From: Brasilonema sp. CT11
Lineage (GTDB): Bacteria > Cyanobacteriota > Cyanobacteriia > Cyanobacteriales > Nostocaceae
Length of the DNA stretch: 64,000 nt
Assembly: GCF_017982655.1 (NCBI RefSeq)
Contig: NZ_JABXYX010000006.1
Location: 1-64,000, forward strand
Direction of reading: 5' to 3'
Part shown: positions 29,948 through 35,539 of the stretch, piece by piece
Numbering within the stretch: position 1 is the first letter of the stretch
Layout: each line of letters starts with the position of its first letter
Notes under the pieces: model-generated
What the model was told of the DNA's origin: nothing
Seen by the model: only the letters and a program-made list of their open reading frames with translations
Database searches by the model: none
Made by a program: the position numbers and the translations under genes

Positions 29948-30756
29948 CAATTTGTTACTAATTGCTTGTTAAGCTTGCTCAATCTCCACAGTCTCAGTTC
30001 AACACTATTTCGACTTCTGCTTAACACTTTCATCGAGCACTCAACCGAATGGGTAGTAATGAATTCATCTTCTTCAGGTGTCCAAGACTTTCTATTGTTC
30101 ACCTGCTTCATACCAGGAGGACGTCTCCAACTCAGCACTTCACTAGCCTTGATTAACTTTCTAGATAACCCTAGACAACCATCATAGTACAAGTGCCTTG
30201 CTAATATCTGCGCGTCTTCTTTGTAAACCACTATATTGTAAACGTTATCTCTAACATTCCTATTAGAGGTCTTGGCTTTGCCAGTTATCTGGTTAATTAA
30301 TTCTACATACTCAACAGCAATGTGTGAGCTAGACGTAACCAGAGATAGAAAAGGAAATCCTTTTGAGGTAAGCCCTAGTGAGCCATCCCCATCTATCAAA
30401 CCTCTAAAGTAATCTGCTTTAGAAAAGCTACAACTAGGTGGTTTAATCAACTCTGACTTACTACCGTTCGGTAAACCCCATGATTCAAGAGTATCTCTAA
30501 ATCGTTTATCGTATACTCTCCAAACAACTGATGTGTAATTACTACAAAAATTAGTAGTACGTACACGCTCAATAATAGAGGAGTGAAACGGTATCAGACT
30601 CTTGAAAGTCCATAAGATGTCCTCATCTTGCTTGCTGACTTCTATACTTAACTTACCTCGATTTCGAGTGGTATTGTATAGATGTCCATCAGTTTGAATG
30701 AAGCCAAATAAATAGGCATAATGGGGATTTTCGAGGTTGATATCCGTGGCTTCCAT
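29947..30756 (-). CDS. Intron-encoded LAGLIDADG homing endonuclease
   Basis: The 269-residue protein has two LAGLIDADG-type helices, YLFGFIQTDGHL (near residues 14-25) and YFRGLIDGDGSLG (near 116-128), each with the acidic catalytic residue. It therefore probably acts as a single-chain endonuclease that cuts intronless rtcB. The C-terminal ~45 residues (KSWTPEEDEFITTHS ... VELRLWRLSKL) resemble a Myb/SANT-like helix-turn-helix that may add DNA contacts. It lies wholly inside the intron except the last stop-codon base. Its TGA uses the final two intron bases and the first base of exon 2. Confidence 0.9.
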   Translation of the reverse strand: MEATDINLENPHYAYLFGFIQTDGHLYNTTRNRGKLSIEVSKQDEDILWTFKSLIPFHSSIIERVRTTNFCSNYTSVVWRVYDKRFRDTLESWGLPNGSKSELIKPPSCSFSKADYFRGLIDGDGSLGLTSKGFPFLSLVTSSSHIAVEYVELINQITGKAKTSNRNVRDNVYNIVVYKEDAQILARHLYYDGCLGLSRKLIKASEVLSWRRPPGMKQVNNRKSWTPEEDEFITTHSVECSMKVLSRSRNSVELRLWRLSKLNKQLVTN

Positions 30757-30990
30757 TGTTCCACAATATCACAGATGAAAGTTACAATCGACCAAGTCAT
30801 TTCTGCTTGGTTCTATACCTTCCTATTCGGTATAGTTCGGAGCACACCTTCATCCTAATTCATTAGGATGCCCAAGTCCCTCTGCTCTCTACGGGGTGTT
30901 TTACCACTTCCCTCGGTGTTAGCAATCTCAGCTTTCACCGATTTGGACGAGTTTTCATTACTGTATTACTACAGTACGGGGCAATTCTTT
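29948..30990 (-). mobile_element. Group I-like intron interrupting rtcB
   Basis: The 1043-base insert separates rtcB GGG from NHF codons. The 5' exon ends in T and the intron ends in G, as group I introns do. A P1 helix can form between exon GGGGU and intron GCCCC, with the diagnostic U-G pair at the splice site. The adjacent AAUU can pair with exon-2 AAU as P10. Between the 5' site and the endonuclease gene lie core-like elements: CAAATCGGTGAAAGC, ACACCGAGGGAAG, a 9-bp hairpin at 30851-30870, AAGGTATAG and an ACCAAG/CTTGGT hairpin. In-frame stops rule out an intein. The exact group I subclass is not assigned. Confidence 0.82.
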
Positions 30991-31452
30991 ACCCCCTCCT
31001 AGAGAACCCATTTGTTTCATCGCTTTACCTTGCAAATTTTGAACACCTTGATGCAAGTCTTGGAAATCACGCCAGCGTTGCCAGTTAGTGACACTTTTTT
31101 CAACGTCTTTATTTTCGTTGAAACCTGTAGGAATTTCTGCCTCAAGATCCAAGCGAATTTTCTTTAGCTTGCCTTCCAGTTGTTCACCGTTAAATGGTGT
31201 TTTAATGGCGCACATACCGCAACCAATATCCACACCTACAGCCGCAGGAATAATTGCTTCTTTTGTCGCAATGACAGAACCAACTAAGGCACCTTTACCC
31301 AAGTGAACATCTGGCATCAATGCGACGTGCTTATACACAAATGGCAGTGATGCCACATTCTTTGCCATCTTGGTTTCTTCTGAACCCAAAGGGTGATTTG
31401 CCCAAGAGAGAATGGGTGATGGTGTTGAAAGTTTTAACTTTTCGTAAGCCAT
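30991..31452 (-). CDS. rtcB: RtcB RNA ligase, exon 1 (N-terminal part)
   Basis: It encodes the first 154 residues of RtcB, starting MAYEKLKLSTPSPILSWANH. It includes HVALMPDVHLGKGALVGSV and the metal-binding segment GVDIGCGMCAI, with Asp75 and Cys78 at the same numbers as the E. coli Mn ligands. Coding ends ...KAMKQMGSLGGG at the 5' splice site. Reading on into the intron adds KELPRTVVIQ and then stops, so unspliced RNA would give a truncated inactive protein. Confidence 0.92.
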
Positions 31453-31764
31453 AATTCTTTAGAATTTTCAATTTAAAATTTCGGATTCTAGGGGCAGTTT
31501 CACTGCAATTTTAATTTTGCACAGTATTTCATTTTATTTCCTACTTACAAATAGACATGTGTTAGTTAAATGGATAATGCCCACCACAACCAGATAAGGA
31601 TGGGCATTACCTAAGTGCCACTCCCAGCAAGTAGCTGGTTTTGTATTATTTGTATAATACATTATGTATTAACTAGATGACGAGTACTTCTTGTAAAAAA
31701 TATATTAAAATTTGTAAATAAAATGACAATAAATTAAAAAAACCGACAGCTTAAACACAATCTT
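31453..31764. promoter_or_regulatory. Divergent region between rtcB and a methyltransferase gene
   Basis: It holds both promoters. A 9-bp inverted repeat TAATGCCCA/TGGGCATTA sits at 31575-31609. Its position between divergent starts could suit an operator, or it may be a small repeat. The right end is very AT-rich. Confidence 0.45.
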
Positions 31765-32682
31765 ATGACAGTTCGTCAAGATACAATTTGGGAACGTTTT
31801 CTATCCCCTGTAGTACGTTTGCTCATTGATGAGGAAGGGTTACGGCGTTACTTTGAGAGCGTTGATTGGGAAAAAGAAAGCAGCCGCTTTCGACGCGCTG
31901 ATGTCACAGTACCGGCATACTACAGCAGCCAAAATTTTCATGGAATTAAGGATGGATATCTCAAGCCAGGTGCGGCGGTGAGCTACGATCCTATTACCCA
32001 ATATGTTCTTCCGCCTACTGAAACTATAGTGCGTCAGGCAATAATCGATTCGATCAAAGTACAGCCGCGACGTATTCTTGACTTGGGCTGTGGAACAGGT
32101 TCCACAACTTTGATGTTAAAGCAGGCTTTCCCTCAGGCAGAAGTCATCGGCTTGGATTTATCGCCTTATATGTTGGTGCGTGCTTCTCACAAAGCTGAAA
32201 AGACTGGTTTAGACATTAACTGGCGACATGGGGACGCACAGAAGACGGGTTTCCCTGATGCTTCTTTCGACTTGGTTACAGCTTCTTTGTTATTCCACGA
32301 AACACCAACAACAGTAGCTGTGGCAATTTTACAAGAATGTTTCCGCTTGCTGGTAACTGGTGGACAAGTGCTGATTTTGGATGGAAATCAAAACACTTTG
32401 CGTCAATTAGATTGGCTCAATAATGTGTTTGAGGAGCCGTATATTCGTGAATATGCTGCTGGGAGTGTGGATGCGTGGATGGGTGCTGTAGGATTTCAAG
32501 CAGTGCAAACCCAGGATGTATGGTGGATAAATCAAGTTACAAGTGGAGTCAAACCAATTTTATCTGAAGATGGTACTGTGCGAACAGATGTACGACGTTA
32601 CACTTCTGTACAAAGAGACGAGACAGTGGATAATGAAGATTTACAGGGTTTTCCATCTCCAGCTTTTGATACAATGCCATGA
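31765..32682 (+). CDS. Class I SAM-dependent methyltransferase
   Basis: The 305-residue enzyme carries motif I RILDLGCGTGSTTLML (near residue 96), the acidic motif VIGLDLSPYMLVRA, and WRHGDAQKTGFPDASFDLVT. This marks a Rossmann-fold methyltransferase of the UbiE/methyltransf_25 type. The N-terminal 80 residues are family-specific and the acceptor is unknown. Its stop overlaps the next gene's ATG by four bases (ATGA), so the two are translationally coupled. Confidence 0.85.
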   Translation: MTVRQDTIWERFLSPVVRLLIDEEGLRRYFESVDWEKESSRFRRADVTVPAYYSSQNFHGIKDGYLKPGAAVSYDPITQYVLPPTETIVRQAIIDSIKVQPRRILDLGCGTGSTTLMLKQAFPQAEVIGLDLSPYMLVRASHKAEKTGLDINWRHGDAQKTGFPDASFDLVTASLLFHETPTTVAVAILQECFRLLVTGGQVLILDGNQNTLRQLDWLNNVFEEPYIREYAAGSVDAWMGAVGFQAVQTQDVWWINQVTSGVKPILSEDGTVRTDVRRYTSVQRDETVDNEDLQGFPSPAFDTMP

Positions 32683-33398
32683 GTTTAAAGGCAGTTTTAT
32701 TTGATTTTAATGGTGTCATCATTAATGATGAATTAATTCACGAGCGACTGACAGAGGAAATTCTACTTAAGGAGAACCTCATTCTTAAGCCACGTGAGTA
32801 TCGGAAAGTTTGCTTAGGACGTAACGATCGCAGTTGTTTAAAAGATTTGCTTGCTAATCGCGGTCGTGTGCTAAGTGATACTGAATTAACTAAGTTGTTC
32901 AATTCCAAAGCACAAGGGTATGCTTTGGAACTGGAAAAAATAGAAGAACTGCCTTTGTATCCTGGTTTAGATGACTTCATATCTCAAGTGTCTTCTCGCA
33001 ATCTCAAACTCGGGATAGTCAGTGGTGCTATCCGCAAAGAAATAGAACTGGTACTTAAGCGTGCTAAACTAGCTGAACATTTCAAAGTTATTGTCGTAGG
33101 TGATGACGTTACCACCACTAAACCAGAACCTGATGGTTATTTGTTGGCTGTGGAACGCCTGAACCAGGAATATCCTGATTTGAATCTTCAACCACAAGAG
33201 TGTCTAGCGATAGAAGATACTTTTGCGGGTATCCAAGCTGCAAAACGAGCAGGTATGCAAGTGGTTGGTGTGGCGAATACTTACCCTTTCCATATGCTTC
33301 AGCGTTGCTGCAACTGGACGGTAGATGATCTGACTGACTTGGAATTGGAACGGGTGCAGGAAGTTTTTTCTCAAAAAGAATTGCAAAGTACTAAGTAA
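32679..33398 (+). CDS. HAD-superfamily hydrolase (phosphoglucomutase-like subgroup)
   Basis: The 239-residue protein begins SLKAVLFDFNGVIINDE, with the nucleophile Asp9. The usual second Asp of DxD is Asn11. Motif II is KLGIVSGA, the lysine is in the VTTTKPEPDGYLLAVE region, and motif III/IV is AIEDTFAGIQAAKRAGM. This places it with beta-phosphoglucomutase/phosphatase-type HADs having a C1 helical cap. It is coupled to the upstream methyltransferase. The last codons and stop lie inside the terminal repeat of a miniature element, so the C-terminus may have been trimmed or altered by the insertion. Confidence 0.85.
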   Translation: MSLKAVLFDFNGVIINDELIHERLTEEILLKENLILKPREYRKVCLGRNDRSCLKDLLANRGRVLSDTELTKLFNSKAQGYALELEKIEELPLYPGLDDFISQVSSRNLKLGIVSGAIRKEIELVLKRAKLAEHFKVIVVGDDVTTTKPEPDGYLLAVERLNQEYPDLNLQPQECLAIEDTFAGIQAAKRAGMQVVGVANTYPFHMLQRCCNWTVDDLTDLELERVQEVFSQKELQSTK

Positions 33399-33522
33399 GT
33401 CGGCACAAATAAACCTCACTATGTAACAGAATGTAAATAACGATAAAAACCTTGCGATTGCTTCGTTTCACTTCGTTCCACTCGCAATGACATACCTTTA
33501 ATTTTTTACGCCGACTTACTTA
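33392..33522. mobile_element. 131-bp miniature inverted-repeat element, copy 1
   Basis: TAAGTAAGTCGGC at 33392-33404 is exactly inverted as GCCGACTTACTTA at 33510-33522. A second copy of the same length (131 bp) lies at 55294-55424, sharing both ends and about 50 bases of the left half. The interior of this copy carries a small palindromic repeat (33454-33491) related to the one inside the NTPase gene at 34786-34817. Confidence 0.75.
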
Positions 33523-33557
33523 CAGGCACATGATAGGTTTCTCCAAACTGTCGATTG

Positions 33558-33610
33558 CTACATTATTTGTCGTCAACAAATTAATGTCGTCTTAACAAAT
33601 TAGTGTCGTC
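33558..33610. mobile_element. Tn7/CAST-end-like tandem repeats
   Basis: Three spaced motifs end in TGTCGT at 33568-33573, 33585-33590 and 33604-33609. The last two read ACAAATTAATGTCGT and ACAAATTAGTGTCGT. This ACAAATTAnTGTCGTC pattern resembles the TnsB-binding sites at the ends of cyanobacterial Tn7-like and CRISPR-associated transposons. No transposase and no opposite end are seen in the window, so it is probably a remnant end. Confidence 0.5.
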
Positions 33611-33692
33611 GAATTACCTTGATTAAGCGTTCGTTCTCAAGACTTGCGCGAAGTGTAGGCTTGACTCAACGTAAGAAGAAGAAAGTTTTGAT

Positions 33693-33728
33693 AAAATTGT
33701 ATAAAATATCAAAATTGTACAAAATACT
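33693..33728. promoter_or_regulatory. Tandem 18-bp repeats before the antitoxin gene
   Basis: AAAATTGTATAAAATATC (33693-33710) is followed directly by AAAATTGTACAAAATACT (33711-33728), ending three bases before the antitoxin ATG. The position suits an autoregulatory operator for a Phd-type antitoxin and overlaps the probable promoter or translation start. Confidence 0.5.
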
Positions 33729-33731
33729 AAA

Positions 33732-33983
33732 ATGGCAGATACTGTCAGTGCAACAGAAGCCCGTGCAAACTTCCAAGAATTAATAAATCGTGTCGAGTAT
33801 AAAGGCGATCGCATTGTTATTGAACGACACGGTAAAGCCGTGGTTGCGATCGTTGGCTTAGAAGATTTGAAACGGCTGGAAGCTTTAGAAGATTTCATTG
33901 ACTCAGAACAGTTACGACATGCTATTGCCCAAAACGATGGTTTTGTAACCTTAGAATCAATTATTAACAGCCGTAATGAGTGA
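33732..33983 (+). CDS. Phd/YefM-family antitoxin
   Basis: The 83-residue protein opens DTVSATEARANFQELINRVE, followed by DRIVIERHGKAVVAIVGLED, the standard DNA-binding half of Phd/YefM antitoxins. The acidic C-terminal region (LEALEDFIDSEQL) should wrap and neutralise the toxin. It overlaps the toxin gene by eight bases. Confidence 0.9.
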   Translation: MADTVSATEARANFQELINRVEYKGDRIVIERHGKAVVAIVGLEDLKRLEALEDFIDSEQLRHAIAQNDGFVTLESIINSRNE

Positions 33984-34251
33984 ACGCTACACTTTGCGGA
34001 TTGCTAAAACAGCAGAAAAAGACTTATTAGACTTGCAAGCTAAACAATTCAAGCAAGTAGTATCTAAAATCTTCTCACTACAGGGCAATCCCAGACCACA
34101 AGACTGCAAAGCCTTAAAAGGCTATGAAGGTGGTTATCGTGTCGATCAAGGAGAATACAGGATTCTTTACACGATTGACGATGACACTCACCAACTTGAC
34201 GTGTTCCGTGTTGGGAAACGAAACGATGATGAAGTTTACCAAAATCTATGA
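33976..34251 (+). CDS. RelE/ParE-family toxin
   Basis: The 91-residue protein (YTLRIAKTAEKDLLDLQAKQ ... LKGYEGGYRVDQGEYRILYT) is a RelE/ParE-superfamily toxin, most like ribosome-dependent mRNA endonucleases such as RelE/YoeB. The GEYRILYTI and DVFRVGKRNDDEVY segments are typical. The start codon lies within the antitoxin gene, implying coupled translation. It converges on the STAND NTPase operon, 14 bases away. Confidence 0.9.
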   Translation: MSERYTLRIAKTAEKDLLDLQAKQFKQVVSKIFSLQGNPRPQDCKALKGYEGGYRVDQGEYRILYTIDDDTHQLDVFRVGKRNDDEVYQNL

Positions 34252-34265
34252 CAGGAACATTCCGT

Positions 34266-35537
34266 CTAGCAAATACCCTTTTGCTTTGCCAACCAAAGCC
34301 GGAAGTGAGAATGGTAGAAGCTGTAACGGGTTTCTTTACCAATGCGGTGCTGCTGTAGGAACTCAAGCCAATTTTCAAGAATTTCTTCTACATCATATTC
34401 ATCTTCAGCGATCGCCCGACTAATCCCTTTTGCTGAAATTTCTTTAGTTTCCGCACAAGTGAGGACACTCAGCACTTTCAAAACCAAATCAGATAAACCG
34501 TTCGGCTGAGCGCTCACGGCGAAGCCCTCACTTTTCATTTTCTGCCAATGCTGCTGGTAATATGCCTCTAAACCTGGGGGAATGCTATCAAATTGGTAAG
34601 GTTGTGAGTAGAAACCCTCAGCAATGGCATTCAAAGTATGGTGCACGTACATGAAATTATTTTCGCTTGCTGTGGTGAGGCGAGAAACGAATTTTGATCT
34701 GTTTTCCAACTCCTCCTCTGTGAGGGGAGATGAGGTATCTTTATACCAAGTTGTGTTCTGTTGTAGTAGTTTGTGGTTAGGGGAGATTGCTTCGCTCCAC
34801 TCCGTTTCGCTCGCAATGACAGGTGCTACCTTTGATTGCAACTTGGTATTCTCAGGGAAGAGGTAATGGTTTGCTTGAATATACGCTTGCACGTTTTCCC
34901 GGTTTTCTTCTGGATACTCCGATAAATCAAGTATTTGTGAAGGTGCTTCAATCAGTAAACCAGATTTTTCTCTTTTGAAGGGACGGCGAGTGAGAAGAAA
35001 ATAGACTTTATCCGGCAGATATCTGGGAAGATAAAACAGATTTGTACCTGGGGGTTGGCTGTTAGGGTCAATCGCGTCTAAGGCATCAATAGCAATTATC
35101 AGCCGTTGTGATGGTTCTAGCTTGTCGCTGATTTTTTGCAGCAGGAGTGAGAGAAACCAACTTCCCTGTGTGGCGTTGTCGGGTATTGGGTATAGAGACG
35201 TTTCATCTTGTACAGAGATTGCATGTAAGATCTCTACAAGGTTGGTGCAAACTGTTTTGAGAAATTCTTCAACACTATTTTTGCCCACGATTTGGGCATT
35301 GTAATAAATAACGTGGTAATTTTCCGTCACGTACTTGGCAAGTATAGCACTTTTGCCGCTACCAGGAACACCAACAATGGTGAAGTAACCGCGCTTGTGA
35401 CGGTGGAGAAAGTCGGTGATGGCGGTGAAGATAAATTCACGACCGATAAAATTTTGGCTTTTTTCGAGAATGACTTGTTGAAATTCGGTTGGGTAGGAGG
35501 CGGAGTTGATGGGAGTTTGGGAAGGTGGGGTGTTCAT
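34266..35537 (-). CDS. STAND/NACHT-like NTPase without sensor domain
   Basis: The 423-residue P-loop protein has Walker A VGVPGSGKSAILAKYV near residues 55-70, Walker B LIIAIDALDAID near 140 and a sensor segment VYFLLTRRPF near 175. The C-terminal winged-helix-like region (FYHSHFRLWLAKQKG) ends without WD40 or TPR repeats. It is a paralog of the NTPase at 37671-39047 but lacks the HTH. It lies two bases after the WD40 gene, so it is the third gene of a minus-strand operon. A short dispersed repeat is translated in frame near residues 240-250. A role in signalling or defence is inferred from the family. Confidence 0.8.
   Translation of the reverse strand: MNTPPSQTPINSASYPTEFQQVILEKSQNFIGREFIFTAITDFLHRHKRGYFTIVGVPGSGKSAILAKYVTENYHVIYYNAQIVGKNSVEEFLKTVCTNLVEILHAISVQDETSLYPIPDNATQGSWFLSLLLQKISDKLEPSQRLIIAIDALDAIDPNSQPPGTNLFYLPRYLPDKVYFLLTRRPFKREKSGLLIEAPSQILDLSEYPEENRENVQAYIQANHYLFPENTKLQSKVAPVIASETEWSEAISPNHKLLQQNTTWYKDTSSPLTEEELENRSKFVSRLTTASENNFMYVHHTLNAIAEGFYSQPYQFDSIPPGLEAYYQQHWQKMKSEGFAVSAQPNGLSDLVLKVLSVLTCAETKEISAKGISRAIAEDEYDVEEILENWLEFLQQHRIGKETRYSFYHSHFRLWLAKQKGIC
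34786..34817. repeat. Dispersed palindromic repeat inside the NTPase coding frame
   Basis: ATTGCTTCGCTCCACTCCG...CTCGCAAT resembles the repeat at 33457-33488 in the first miniature element. Here it is read through in frame as VIASETEWSEAIS within the NTPase, flanked by other residues not shared with the sister NTPase. Confidence 0.65.
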
Positions 35538-35539
35538 CG

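Noticed and set aside
29228-29950. Separate short RtcB-like gene starting at TTG 29950
   Set aside because: The TTG is formed by the last three intron bases; the sequence is exon 2 of the split gene.
29947-30990. Intein in RtcB
   Set aside because: The insert has stop codons in the host frame soon after the 5' junction, and the endonuclease has its own start and stop, so it cannot be a protein-splicing element.
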